This document shows, piece by piece, positions 11,127 to 23,776 of a stretch of 64,000 nt of DNA. This DNA comes from Limnomonas spitsbergensis. Its lineage: Eukaryota; Chlorophyta; Chlorophyceae; Chlamydomonadales. Made by a program: the position numbers and the translations under genes. Each line of letters begins with the position of its first letter. Position 1 is the stretch's first letter. The notes beneath the pieces are model-generated. The model did no database searches, was not told where the DNA came from, and saw only the letters and a program-made list of their open reading frames with translations. The stretch lies in the NCBI GenBank assembly GCA_037349105.1, contig JAYJMM010000097.1:806001-870000 (forward strand). Direction: 5' to 3'.

Positions 11127-14100
11127 TTTGGGCACAAGGCACCGGTGTTGCCCCCGCAGCGCGCATTTCACAATGAACCCATGCCGCAGCGGCAGATCAC
11201 TGCTACTGATAATAGTATGTGGATACCATGCATTCCCCTGGTTGGGCACAAGGCTAACAGTAGCAACGCAGTGACAACTGCACAGATTGGGACCACACCT
11301 AGACCAGCCTACCGCCGGTTGCCCCCCGCAGCGCGCATTTCACAATGAACCCATGCCGCAGCGGCAGATCACTGCTACTGATAATAGTATGTGGATACCA
11401 TGCATTCCCCTGGTTGGGCACAAGGCTAACAGTAGCACCGCTGTGACACCTGCACAGATTGGGACCACACCTAGACCAGCCTACGGCCGGTTGCCCCCCG
11501 CAGCGCGCATTTCACAATTAACCCATGCCGCAGCGGCAGCTCAATACTAATGATAATAGTATGTAAATACCATGCATTCCCCTGGTTGGGCACAAGGCTA
11601 ACAGTAGCACCGTTGTGACAGCTGCACAGATTGGGACCACACCTAGACCAGCCTACGGCCGGTTGCCCCCCGCAGCGCGCATTTCACAATGAACCCATGC
11701 CGCAGCGGCAGATCACTGCTACTGATAATAGTATGTAAATACCATGCATTCCCCTGGTTGGGCACAAGGCTAACAGTTGCACCGCTGTGACACCTGCACA
11801 GATTGGGACCACACCTAGACCAGCCTACCGCCGGTTGCCCCCCGCAGCGCGCATTTCACAATGAACCCATGCCGCAGCGGCAGATCACTGCTACTGATAA
11901 TAGCATGTGGATACCATGCATTCCCCTGGTTGGGCACAAGGCTAACAGTAGCACCGCTGTGACACCTGCACTGATTGGGACCACACCTAGACCAGCCTAC
12001 GGCCGGTTGCCCCCCGCAGCGCGCATTTCACAATGAACACATGCCGCAGCGGCCGCTCAATACTACTGATAATAGTATGTAAATACCATGCATTCCCCTG
12101 GTTGGGCACAAGGCTAACAGTAGCACCGCTGTGACACCTGCACTGATTGGGACCACACCTAGACCAGCCTACGGCCGGTTGCCCCCCGCAGCGCGCATTT
12201 CACAATTAACCCATGCCGCAGCAGCAGATCAATACTACTGATAATAGTATGTAAATACCATGCATTCCCCTGGTTGGGCACAAGGCTAACAGTTGCACCG
12301 CTGTGACACCTGCACTGATTGGGACCACACCTAGACCAGCCTACCGCCGGTTGCCCCCCGCAGCGCGCATTTCACAATGAACCCATGCCGCAGCGGCAGA
12401 TCACTGCTACTGATAATAGCATGTGGATACCATGCATTCCCCTGGTTGGGCACAAGGCTAACAGTAGCACCGCTGTGACACCTGCACAGATTGGGACTAC
12501 ACCTAGACCAGCCTACGGCTGGTTGCCCCCCGCAGCGCGCATTTCACAATGAACCCATGCCGCAGCGGCAGCTCAATACTACTGATAATAGTATGTAAAT
12601 ACCATGCATTCCCCTGGTTGGGCACAAGGCTAACAGTAGCACCGCTGTGACACCTGCACTGATTGGGACCACACCTAGACCAGCCTACGGCCGGTTGCCC
12701 CCCGCAGCGCGCATTTCACAATGAACCCATGCCGCAGCGGCAGATCAATACTACTGATAATAGTATGTGGATACCATGCATTCCCCTGGTTGGGCACAAG
12801 GCTAACAGTAGCACCTCTGTGACACCTGCACAGATTGGGACCACACCTAGACCAGCCTACGGCCGGTTGCCCCCCGCAGCGCGCATTTCACAGTGAACCC
12901 ATGCCGCAGCGGCAGCTCAATACTACTGATAATAGTATGTAAATACCATGCATTCCCCTGGTTGGGCACAAGGCTAACAGTAGCACCGCTGTGACACCTG
13001 CACTGATTGGGACCACACCTAGACCAGCCTACGGCCGGTTGCCCCCGCAGCGCGCATTTCACAATTAACCCATGCCGCAGCGGCAGCTCAATACTACTGA
13101 TAATAGTATGTAAATACCATGCATTCCCCTGGTTGGGCACAAGGCTAACAGTAGCACCGCTGTGACACCTGCACAGATTGGGACCACACCTAGACCAGCC
13201 TACGGCCGGTTGCCCCCGCAGCGCGCATTTCACAATGAACCCATGCCGCAGCGGCAGATCAATACTACTGATAATAGTATGTAAATACCATGCATTCCCC
13301 TGGTTGGGCACAAGGCTAACAGTAGCACCGCTGTGACACCTGCACTGATTGGGACCACACCTAGACCAGCCTACAGCCGGTTGCCCCCCGCAGCGCGCAT
13401 TTCACAATTAACCCATGCCGCAGCAGCAGATCAATACTACTGATAATAGTATGTAAATACCATGCATTCCCCTGGTTGGGCACAAGGCTGACAGTTGCAC
13501 CGCTGTGACACCTGCACTGATTGGGACCACACCTAGACCAGCCTACGGCCGGTTGCCCCCCGCAGCGCGCATTTCACAATGAACCCATGCCGCAGCGGCA
13601 GATCACTGCTACTGATAATAGCATGTGGATACCATGCATTCCCCTGGTTGGGCACAAGGCTAACAGTAGCACCGCTGTGACACCTGCACTCATTGGGACC
13701 ACACCTAGACCAGCCTACGGCCGGTTGCCCCCCGCAGCGCGCATTTCACAATGAACACATGCCGCAGCGGCCGCTCAATACTACTGATAATAGTATGTAA
13801 ATACCATGCATTCCCCTGGTTGGGCACAAGGCTAACAGTTGCACCGCTGTGACACCTGCACTGATTGGGACCACACCTAGACCAGCCTACCGCCGGTTGC
13901 CCCCCGCAGCGCGCATTTCACAATGAACCCATGCCGCAGCGGCAGATCACTGCTACTGATAATAGTATGTAAATACCATGCATTCCCCTGGTTGGGCACA
14001 AGGCTAACAGTAGCACCGCTGTGACACCTGCACAGATTGGGACCACACCTAGACCAGCCTACGGCTGGTTGCCCCCCGCAGCGCGCATTTCACAATGAAC

Positions 14101-17100
14101 CCATGCCGCAGCGGCAGCTCAATACTACTGATAATAGTATGTAAATACCATGCATTCCCCTGGTTGGGCACAAGGCTAACAGTAGCACCGCTGTGACACC
14201 TGCACTGATTGGGACCACACCTAGACCAGCCTACGGCCGGTTGCCCCCCGCAGCGCGCATTTCACAATGAACCCATGCCGCAGCGGCAGATCAATACTAC
14301 TGATAATAGTATGTGGATACCATGCATTCCCCTGGTTGGGCACAAGGCTAACAGTAGCACCGCTGTGACACCTGCACAGATTGGGACCACACCTAGACCA
14401 GCCTACGGCCGGTTGCCCCCCGCAGCGCGCATTTCACAATTAACCCATGCCGCAGCGGCCGCTCAATACTACTGATAATAGTATGTAAATACCATGCATT
14501 CCCCTGGTTGGGCACAAGGCTAACAGTAGCACCGCTGTGACACCTGCACTGATTGGGACCACACCTAGACCAGTCTTCAGCCGGTTGCCCCCCGCAGCGC
14601 GCATTTCACAATGAACCCATGCCGCAGCGGCCGCTCAATACTACTGATAATAGTATGTAAATACCATGCATTCCCCTGGTTGGGCACAAGGCTAACAGTA
14701 GCACCGCTGTGACACCTGCACAGATTGGGACCACACCTAGACCAGCCTACAGCCGGTTGCCCCCCGCAGCGCGCATTTCACAATGAACCCATGCCGCAGC
14801 GGCAGCGCAATACTACTGATAATAGTATGTAAATACCATGCATTCCCCTGGTTGGGCACAAGGCTAACAGTAGCACCGTTGTGACACCTGCACTCATTGG
14901 GACCACACCTAGACCAGCCTACGGCCGGTTGCCCCCGCAGCGCGCATTTCACAATGAACCCATGCCGCAGCGGCAGATCAATACTACTGATAATAGTATG
15001 TAAATACCATGCATTCCCCTGGTTGGGCACAAGGCTAACAGTAGCACCGCTGTGACACCTGCACTGATTGGGACCACACCTAGACCAGCCTACCGCCGGT
15101 TGCCCCCCGCAGCGCGCATTTCACAATGAACCCATGCCGCAGCGGCAGATCACTGCTACTGATAATAGTATGTGGATACCATGCATTCCCCTGGTTGGGC
15201 ACAAGGCTAACAGTAGCACCGCTGTGACACCTGCACTGATTGGGACCACACCTAGACCAGCCTTCAGCCGGTTGCCCCCCGCAGCGCGCATTTCACAATG
15301 AACCCATGCCGCAGCGGCCGCTCAATACTACTGATAATAGTATGTAAATACCATGCATTCCCCTGGTTGGGCACAAGGCTAACAGTAGCACCGCTGTGAC
15401 ACCTGCACAGATTGGGACCACACCTAGACCAGCCTACGGCCGGTTGCCCCCCGCAGCGCGCATTTCACAATGAACCCATGCCGCAGCGGCAGATCAATAC
15501 TACTGATAATAGTATGTAAATACCATGCATTCCCCTGGTTGGGCACAAGGCTAACAGTAGCACCGCTGTGACACCTGCACAGATTGGGACCACACCTAGA
15601 CCAGCCTACGGCCGGTTGCCCACGCAGCGCGCATTTCACAATTAACCCATGCCGCAGCGGCAGCTCAATACTACTGATAATAGTATGTAAATACCATGCA
15701 TTCCCCTGGTTGGGCACAAGGCTAACAGTAGCACCGCTGTGACACCTGCACTGATTGGGACCACACCTAGACCAGCCTTCAGCCGGTTGCCCCCCGCAGC
15801 GCGCATTTCACAATGAACCCATGCCGCAGCGGCCGCTCAATACTACTGATAATAGTATGTAAATACCATGCATTCCCCTGGTTGGGCACAAGGCTAACAG
15901 TAGCACCGCTGTGACACCTGCACAGATTGGGACCACACCTAGACCAGCCTACGGCCGGTTGCCCCCCGCAGCGCGCATTTCACAATGAACCCATGCCGCA
16001 GCGGCAGCTCAATACTACTGATAATAGTATGTAAATACCATGCATTCCCCTGGTTGGGCACAAGGCTAACAGTAGCACCGCTGTGACACCTGCACAGATT
16101 GGGACCACACCTAGACCAGCCTACGGCCGGTTGCCCCCGCAGCGCGCATTTCACAATGAACCCATGCCGCAGCGGCAGATCAATACTACTGATAATAGTA
16201 TGTAAATACCATGCATTCCCCTGGTTGGGCACAAGGCTAACAGTAGCACCGCTGTGACACCTGCACTGATTGGGACCACACCTAGACCAGCCTACCGCCG
16301 GTTGCCCCCCGCAGCGCGCATTTCACAATGAACCCATGCCGCAGCGGCAGATCACTGCTACTGATAATAGTATGTGGATACCACGCATTCCCCTGGTTGG
16401 GCACAAGGCTAACAGTAGCACCGCTGTGACACCTGCACTGATTGGGACCACACCTAGACCAGCCTTCAGCCGGTTGCCCCCCGCAGCGCGCATTTCACAA
16501 TGAACCCATGCCGCAGCGGCCGCTCAATACTACTGATAATAGTATGTAAATACCATGCATTCCCCTGGTTGGGCACAAGGCTAACAGTAGCACCTCTGTG
16601 ACACCTGCACAGATTGGGACCACACCTAGACCAGCCTACGGCCGGTTGCCCCCCGCAGCGCGCATTTCACAATGAACCCATGCCGCAGCGGCAGATCAAT
16701 ACTACTGATAATAGTATGTAAATACCATGCATTCCCCTGGTTGGGCACAAGGCTAACAGTAGCACCGCTGTGACACCTGCACAGATTGGGACCACACCTA
16801 GACCAGCCTACGGCCGGTTGCCCCCGCAGCGCGCATTTCACAATGAACCCATGCCGCAGCGGCAGATCAATACTACTGATAATAGTATGTAAATACCATG
16901 CATTCCCCTGGTTGGGCACAAGGCTAACAGTAGCACCGCTGTGACACCTGCACTGATTGGGACCACACCTAGACCAGCCTACCGCCGGTTGCCCCCCGCA
17001 GCGCGCATTTCACAATGAACCCATGCCGCAGCGGCAGATCACTGCTACTGATAATAGTATGTGGATACCATGCATTCCCCTGGTTGGGCACAAGGCTAAC

Positions 17101-17598
17101 AGTAGCACCGCTGTGACACCTGCACAGATTGGGACCACACCTAGACCAGCCTACGGCCGGTTGCCCCCCGCAGCGCGCATTTCACAATGAACCCATGCCG
17201 CAGCGGCAGATCAATACTACTGATAATAGTATGTGGATACCATGCATTCCCCTGGTTGGGCACAAGGCTAACAGTAGCACCGTTGTGACACCTGCACTCA
17301 TTGGGACCACACCTAGACCAGCCTACGGCCGGTTGCCCCCGCAGCGCGCATTTCACAATTAACCCATGCCGCAGCAGCAGCTCAATACTACTGATAATAG
17401 TATGTAAATACCATGCATTCCCCTGGCTGGGCACAAGGCTAACAGTAGCACCGCTGTGACACCTGCACTGATTGGGACCACACCTAGACCAGCCTACGGC
17501 CGGTTGCCCCCGCAGCGCGCATTTTATAAATAACCCATGCCGCAGAGGCAGCTCAATGCTACTGATAAGATTATGTGGGTATTAGGCATTCCAAACCC
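11127..17598. repeat. 172-bp satellite array, about 37 units
   Basis: Units run gttgccccccgcagcgcgca ... acctagaccagcctacggcc. Equivalent positions at 11803, 12319, 12663, 13521, 14209 and 15068 are separated by multiples of 172, less one base for each unit with a shortened C run (171 bp). Variants such as gatcactgctactg versus gctcaatactactg, aacacatgccgc, gcagcagcag and ccttcagccgg recur at multi-unit spacing. Inside many units tgctactg and cagtagca form an 8-bp inverted pair. The first unit is truncated and the last (17515-17598) is decayed. All open frames here are repeat artefacts. Confidence 0.97.
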
Positions 17599-17840
17599 TA
17601 AACTAGGGCTAGGGCTCAAGGAATGACAGGGCCAGGGTGTAGGGGGTGACATGGCTTGGGTTCAGGGGGAGACATGGCTAGGGCTCAAGGCATGACAAGG
17701 CCAGGGTTCAGGGTGTGAATGGGCCTGGTTTCAGGGGGTGACTGGGCCAGGGTTCAGGGGTGACTGGGCTAGCAGTCAGGGGGTGACATGGCTAGGGCTC
17801 AAGGAGTGACAGCCTGACAGGGGAAGGGTTCAAAAGGTGA
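17599..17840. repeat. Degenerate ~30-bp minisatellite
   Basis: Phrases gggggtgacatggctagggc, tcaaggaatgacagggccag and ggttcaggg recur about eight times with variable spacing. It follows the satellite directly. No coding sequence is seen. Confidence 0.7.
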
Positions 17841-17879
17841 CTATGATCTGATTTAGTACAAGCGCACAAGGGGGGTCCT

Positions 17880-18290
17880 GCGGCTGCCACCACTGTTGCC
17901 GCCACTCTTGCGCTGGACGCCGCTCCCAATGGCTTGTTGAGCGCAAGGAAGGGGCCCTCATGCTGCTGTCATCGCCGCTACCAATGGCATGCTGGAAGCC
18001 GCTCCCAACAGCCTTTTGAGCGTAGCGAGGGGAGGGCCCCATACCGACGCCGCTGCTATTGTATTATCATGGGATGCTTCTCCCAGCAACCTGATGAGCA
18101 CAACGAGGCGGGGCCCTGCTGCGACAATCACCGCCACCGCCAGTGTGGTGAACGATGCTCCTCCCAACGGCATGTTCAGGGTAACGAGGGGGGGCCTCCT
18201 ATTGCAACCGCCGCCACCATAACTCTGGATGTTGCTCCCAACATGTCAAACGCAGCGAGGGAATCCCCTGCGGTTGCCACTGCCGTTGCT
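17880..18290. repeat. ~78-bp tandem repeat, five units
   Basis: The core tccca(a/g) falls at 17924, 18003, 18081, 18162 and 18236, a spacing of 79, 78, 81 and 74. Each unit holds a gctcccaa..gc...gagcg..acgaggggggcc core and a GCC-rich half. Units 2-4 keep one plus frame open (about 26 residues per unit), but the outer units shift it, so a gene is not supported. Confidence 0.6.
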
Positions 18291-18299
18291 GCCTGCCCC

Positions 18300-18930
18300 T
18301 GCCCACCCGAACCCTAAGCCCTGGCCTTACCTGCATGGCATGCACTACCAACCCATGCACCCGAAATCCTTAACAGCATGCAATACCAGCCCACCCTAAC
18401 CCTAAGCCCTGGCCCTATGAGCATGGTAAGCAGCACCATCCCTCCTACCCTTCTCCCTTCAAGACGCACTAGGCTAGCCCCCCCCCAGGTGTAAGCCACT
18501 GGGATCACACCTGCTATTGGCTGCAGGTTCATTGCCCTCTCTGTTGCCGCGGGTCCAGTTGGCACCTTTCATTCCACTGCCGCCGCTCCCTCCGTTGCCG
18601 TGGGCCCAACACGCACCACTCCCGATGTTGCCGCTGGTAAGGCCCCTGTCACTTACTGGGGGGTCGGACCCATTCCCCGGCTTATATTGAGCTATATGCT
18701 TCCAAATGGTATTCTTATGAGATTTCTAAAGCCTGTTTCGCTCGCGTGGGTTGTGAAAAGGCGTCAACCTGGGCACTGAAAGCCCCCGTTTGAGGGGGGG
18801 GCACCCGGGGGATGGGTCCGGCCAGGGTCCCCTGGGTCCGAACTCTTAGCGACATGCCCCTTTGTTGGGCCGCCTCACACCTTCAAAAGCAAAATAGTCT
18901 ATATGTCGCAGATATGTTTACAATTTGTCA
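18300..18930. other. No gene seen
   Basis: Contains two diverged copies of a ccctaagccctggcc... phrase (18311 and 18401) and low-complexity C-rich sequence. No exon could be supported. Confidence 0.5.
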
Positions 18931-18935
18931 AGCTT

Positions 18936-19325
18936 TAGGATTTTGGACAAGCTGCTAACGAAGCTGATGGAACTGCTACCGGAGTCCATCATGGAGCTCC
19001 TTGTTGTGCTGGCAAGCGGGAGATTCTATGAAAGAGGCGTATAAATGAATTGACTCTGAAGGCCATGAACACCCTTTTTCGTTGTAAGAGTGGAGCTCCG
19101 CGGTCGCTTGAAGCTAGGGTGCTCTTGATGGAGGCCTTCCTCCGACGCAAAGACGTGAAAGCCACGTTCCCGAACAAGGCCTTCTCATTGTCTCCAGAAG
19201 ATTGTGACCTAGCGAGTGAGATGTTCAAGACCTTGAAAGAGAGTCTCAAACATGGTGTTAACCCATCTGGTGGTGGTCAGCTCACGGGCATCAAGCGAGC
19301 AAGAGTTTCGGCCCTATCCTCATAG
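18936..19325 (+). pseudogene. Coding-like fragment, family unknown
   Basis: A plus frame reads KRRINELTLKAMNTLFRC and continues to a stop at 19323-19325 (…ARVSALSS). The sequence just before it is also coding-like (two alternative frames from 18936, one containing ILDKLLTKLMELLPESI), but is separated by stops, so the piece is either broken or part of a spliced gene whose joins I cannot define. Residues LSPEDCDLASEMFKTLKESL look helical. It lies 250 bases upstream of the hypothetical gene at 19577 and may belong to it. No known domain is recognised. Confidence 0.3.
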
Positions 19326-19354
19326 GCACTACGCACTACACATATATGCTCAAT

Positions 19355-19565
19355 ACGCACTACCTGACATGATGCAGCCATGACACCTGCTGTTACGCAC
19401 TACCTGACATGATGCAGCCATGACACCTGCTGTTACGCACTACCTGACATGATGCAGCCATGACACCTGCTGTTACGCACTACCTGACATGATGCAGCCA
19501 TGACACCTGCTGTTGCGCACTACCTGACATGATGCAGCCATGACACCTGCTGCTACGCACTACCT
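19355..19565. repeat. 40-bp minisatellite, five units
   Basis: The 40-base unit tgacacctgctgttacgcac + tacctgacatgatgcagcca is repeated almost perfectly five times without spacers. It is a plain tandem repeat, not a CRISPR. Confidence 0.95.
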
Positions 19566-19576
19566 GACTCTGGACT

Positions 19577-20701
19577 GAGCGCAAATCAGAGTCTGTCAGG
19601 GACGGCAACGCAAGGCAGAGAACAGCAGACGAAATCGGGCTCAACCTCTCCCGCCAACTGGGCCGACTCTCTCCGAACATTGATCGCATTGTTGCTGTCA
19701 GGTGAGATGACTATGCACAAGGCTGGCTGAAGTGTTGATTATTAGTTTTCACTCGTTGGCTAAGAAGCTCCCTTGGTCATTCGAGGCACGAGAATGCCAG
19801 ACTTCTCTCTCACTAGTTTTTCACAGTCTGAGCAATTAATAAAAAGTGTCTGATGTGTGAAGAAGTGTGAAATGTGCAGCGCAGCCGCAGGGGTGTGTGG
19901 GGTGGGGGGGCCCCCTGCCTAGGGGTCTGGGGGCCAGCGGCACCCGGTCGATTTAGCTCAAAAACAGTACGTAGCTTTAAATCTCGAGAACTGCGTCCCA
20001 CATATATTTATAATTACACTGTTCATGTCCAATCAGGCACTGTTAAGAGCTGAGCGGCAGCTGCTGCTTCGCAGAAGTAAAATACTTCAAGATTTATATT
20101 TCCAGTCAGGTCTTTTTCTACTTCTGTCATAAATTAATTTTGCCTCTTTTGAGGCCTCAGACCATTTATGGCCCCCCCCCCCAAAACTGCCTCTCACTGT
20201 TTTGCATCTGTGGCCATTCCCAGGCATGATGACCCAATCTTCGCTGAAACGTACGACTACTTCTTGCTGAGAGTCACGACGAACTACTTGGCACCTGGTG
20301 GTCTCCCGAAAGCTATGACAGACGAGTACGGCGCAAGATTTGGCAGGACGTCTCTGGTCTTGGAGGGTTCCTACTTTGAGCATGTTCCTAGCACCCCGTT
20401 GACAGTTGGCCCCTCAGCAGGTGTTGGTCCCTCGATGGGATTTGCCTCTGATGAGGATCGTGCAGGCCCCCAGTTTCATTTGATTGCTGATAAAAAAGCC
20501 TTGGTTTGGGTACACTCAGTCGTCCTGGCCAATATCAAAGTTACATCGAAGTTGCTCCCTAGACGTAAGGGCGCTGCAGCCGGCAAAGTCGTGTACATCA
20601 TTACAAGCGACGAGGATGCCCGCATCGTTCGAAGCTTAAAAGAAGATGCCAGCGGCGATGATGATGACGCATATGCCGTGGATGGTGGGGGGCAGTCATA
20701 G
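19577..20701 (+). CDS. Putative two-exon hypothetical protein
   Basis: Exon A (about 19577-19701) reads ERKSESVRDGNARQRTADEI and on to DRIVAV, ending at a good donor AG|GTGAGA. Exon B starts at 20224 after CCCAG and runs to a TAG at 20699-20701. Joining the two creates an Arg codon across the junction and one continuous frame (…DRIVAV-R-HDDPIFAETYDY…). Exon B alone could also be read from 20168. The product continues FLLRVTTNYLAPGG, KKALVWVHSVVLANIKVTSK, a Lys/Arg-rich patch and an acidic Asp-rich tail. I do not recognise the family. The true start is not defined; it may use the fragment upstream. The 522-bp intron contains no repeat of note. Confidence 0.4.
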
Positions 20702-20759
20702 CACTCTCAGACTACCAATAGGCCGTGATGTAGCTGATTTGTAGCTGAAACACCACGCC

Positions 20760-21268
20760 TGCCTCCCCTCCCCTCCCCCTCCTCTTACTCCACCTCCCCC
20801 TCCTTACCCCCCTCCTGCTGCCCCTCCAGTCCCCCCTCCTGCTCCTTCCCCCCCCTCCCCCCCCTGCTCTCCCTCCCACTCCTTCTCCCGCCCCCCCTCC
20901 CCCTCCCCCTCCTGCTGTACCTCCCCCTCCTGCCCCCCTCATGCTCCTCCTCCTGCCCCTCCCCCCTCCCTTGCTTATGCCCCCCCTCCTGCTCCCTTCC
21001 CCCTCCCCGTCTCCTCTCTGCCCCCCCTCCTTCTCCCCCTACCTCTCCCCCTCCCCCTCCCTCTCCCCATTCCTCTCCCCCTCCCTCTCTCCCTCCCCCT
21101 CTCCCCCTCCCCCTCTCCCTCTCGCCCTTCCTCCTGCTCCCCCTCCCCACAGCCCCTTCCCCTGCTCCCCCTCCTGCCCCCCTCCCCCTCCTGCTCCCCC
21201 TCCCCACAGCCCCTTCCCCTGCTCCCCCTCCTGCCCCCTCCCCCTCCTGCTCCCCCTTCCCCTCCCTA
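20760..21268. repeat. CT-rich (polypyrimidine) tract
   Basis: About 500 bases of C and T with rare G/A, built from cctcccc and ctgctcccc blocks. It includes a ~60-base duplicated block (cacagccccttcccctgctc at 21149 and 21206). It lies just 3' of the hypothetical gene and ends before aaataaaaagtg. Mirror-image open frames (poly-Pro/Leu, poly-Gly/Glu) are compositional. Confidence 0.85.
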
Positions 21269-21294
21269 AATAAAAAGTGTGGCTTGGACGAATG

Positions 21295-21745
21295 CCCTGC
21301 GAGTATCATTGAAATTTCAATGCGGAATTAGTACCGTTTTTTGTGTTTGAAGTTTTCATAGCATGCTCTGTGCTGGTGTAAATTCCCCTAGAGTAATTTG
21401 GGTATTGGTTTTTGCGAATGGGGAGTTTTAAGCGGCTCGATAGCAGGCTCCATAGCTTGTGAGGGTTTTCTCTAGATGATGTTTGGGATCAAGGATTTTA
21501 AATAGCTCCATGGCAGGTTTTGTAGCGCGTACGTGTTTCCCTTTGTATCATTGGAATTTGTACCAGAGTTTAGGAGGCTTCATGCAGCTTGTGCGGGTTT
21601 CCCCTAGAGCATCATTGGTATTGGTACCAGCGGTGCGGGCCAGGAGTTTTAGACAGCTCCATAGCAGAGGCTTCACAGCTTGTGCGGATTCCCCCTAGAG
21701 CATCATTGGTATTGGTACCAGATATAGAAGCAAGAATTTTAAATA
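21295..21745. repeat. Degenerate 60-95 bp tandem repeat
   Basis: About six units share gtatcattgg.attggtacca, agttttaaa.agctccatag and cagcttgtgcgggtttcccc. Divergence and unit length vary along the array. No coding potential is seen. Confidence 0.6.
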
Positions 21746-22329
21746 AATGAACCTATGCATTTCAATTTAAGGGACCATTGCCTTGTTAAATTCTGTTAGT
21801 ATAAGGGTCATTGGTATTATCACCTGTGGTTAGCCTGGTGTGGAATTCAAAATGATGTCTTAGTTGGCTTGGTAGCCGAGGTAATTTCCATTTACAGCTT
21901 ATGCTGGGCAAGTCCAACAAATCATGCTCCCCCCCAAAGTTGTAAGGGAATATCGTGTTTCTGTATTTGATGGCTGCTGGCATAAAATGTTGCAACCATC
22001 CAAAGATTAGTCCTCACAAGGCCAAGCGCAAGAAGCACATTAAGCCAGGACGCGCCTTACATGGCTGTCCCGGGGATCAGCGATACAACCATGGGCTGCG
22101 CTGAAAGACTCGGGCGCATTTAGAGGGGGGAAATTCAAATGGCAGTGGGGGAAGCAAAGGAGAAAAAGGGGGAAGGGATCCCTAAAAGATACCAAATTGC
22201 AGCCAAGCAAACTTGCGCCCAGCGTGCTTAAAGGTAATAGGTATGAATATGTAGAGAGTGGCCCTTAAAGTGGTGCCTAAGCGTCATGTGCTAGAAAAAA
22301 AAGCCAATGCCACTTCGATGCAAACGCTG

Positions 22330-22790
22330 GTGACTTGGCCTCGGGCACTGTGTGTTATCAAATGGAGAATAGCATCCCCGCCTCTGAAAGCCAGAGAGAG
22401 ACAAAAAGGAAAGAGCTAGTCCAAAGGAGGCATGAAAAACAGAGCGTAGCAAATTTGCCCCCAACAAAGTCTATGACGTCCTCAACAAAAGCCAGAGCCT
22501 GCCACCCATGCCTGCCCTGGTACATCTGTGACAGTAAGTCCGTGGCGCCCTCCGGGGGGGCTGCCCAACCTCTCGCTCTCAGCCGCTCTTTCACGCTAGG
22601 GCACTGAAAACACGTACATGAAGCGCATCCTCCACCTGTTGGCCATGTTCTCAGCCCAGCAATGTTGGCAGTAGCGTGTGTCACGCTGCTGATCGCTGCG
22701 CCGTCCTTTATCATCAGGTGTGCTGGCTGCTCTGAGACGTAGCCTTAAGTTAGTGCACACACGGGCACATTCGTTTTGCTAGTGCGGTTC
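22330..22790 (-). mobile_element. Dispersed element family, copy B (partial)
   Basis: On the minus strand (about 22714-22358) this encodes the best-preserved version of the family's remnant. It has DGAAISSV, then CFQCPSVKERLRARGWAAPP, then HGWQALAFVEDVIDFVGG. The last two blocks recur at 39.7-39.85 kb as CFQCPSVHDRLR and LGWKALAFLEDVVDIV. The common 3' end of the family is missing here. Upstream (22740-22790) the ccttaagtt.gtgcacac phrase matches copy A near 10990. Confidence 0.6.
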
Positions 22791-23770
22791 TAAGCGTGCG
22801 ATGATGCTGCATATGTACTGTCGCGCCTGTGTCTGGGTACATCTATGCCGTCCACCCTCCTGCGGCTTTTACGCACCCCTAGCTCTGCTGTCAATCCTGG
22901 CCCATGCTACTTGCACTGGGTTCCTGACCGATCTGGCATGGCAGCGCAGCAACTCTGCGTCGTCCGGGCGCAACCAGCCCTTTTTTCCAGCCCCAAACGG
23001 GAGCATGCCTGACGCTGCCAGGAGGTAAGCTTTGCTGAGGAGTCGGACCTGCAGCCTGGGGAGGTAATGGATGTAATGAAAATTACCAGTTTGACATGGG
23101 ATGTGGCTTAAGCTGATTTGTTTGATCCACATGCAAGCGTCACTGAGCCAAAGCCTCTGTGACAGGTTCACATGTGCCAAGCCAAGGGTACAATTCAGGT
23201 AAATTTCAGATAATCAGAGGCATGACGCTGCACCTCGATCTTTGCATGTCGCTTCTTGCCCCACGCTCAGCTCATCGCTGTGGGCGCATGACGTCTCGGT
23301 ATGAAAACTTCACAAGTCTGCGTCCACATACATCTCGGTTAGAAAGACTTGACTTTGTTGCCGCTTCTAGAGTCCTGGCGCCGATACCTCAAGCTCTCGA
23401 TCCGCTCTGAAAGATGATGCCACGGCCCAGTGCGAACGGTGGCGCACGACATCAATAACTGTCAAGTAGGACTCTTCGAAGGTCCCTCCCTAATAATTGC
23501 GGAAACAATCGTGCTTGCCAAGTTAACTGCATGATTGAGACGCCCTGGTACAGGGGCCAGACTCCTGCATACCGGCCAGCGAATTCGTACTCTACACACA
23601 TCGATACTGCCAGAAATCCAATTCACAGACCTGCGGCGTCAAACATGTATCCATATCTGATTAACAAGATTACATTCTAGCCAGGATGATTCGGAGACGA
23701 AATCTACCAATCTGCCCTCGGCGAGGGCACTACCGACAAAACGGCACTTGCGAGAGTATAGTTTAATATC
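22791..23770. other. No gene supported
   Basis: A minus-strand frame at 22869-23180 (ending KKGWLRPDDAELLRCHARSV…) looks mildly coding-like but has no recognised domain. The rest, up to the 3' side of the gag gene, shows no open frame of note and no recognisable LTR. Confidence 0.3.
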
Positions 23771-23776
23771 AGAATC

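Noticed and set aside
12847..13311. 154-codon minus frame in the satellite and the many 77-97-codon relatives
   Set aside because: They are the same short frame repeated by the 172-bp unit and lengthened only where a one-base loss makes units 171 bp long.
19355..19565. CRISPR-like array
   Set aside because: The 40-bp units are contiguous without unique spacers, and the genome is eukaryotic.
20785..21309. 174-codon Gly/Arg-rich minus frame
   Set aside because: Complement of the CT tract with no non-repetitive protein sequence.
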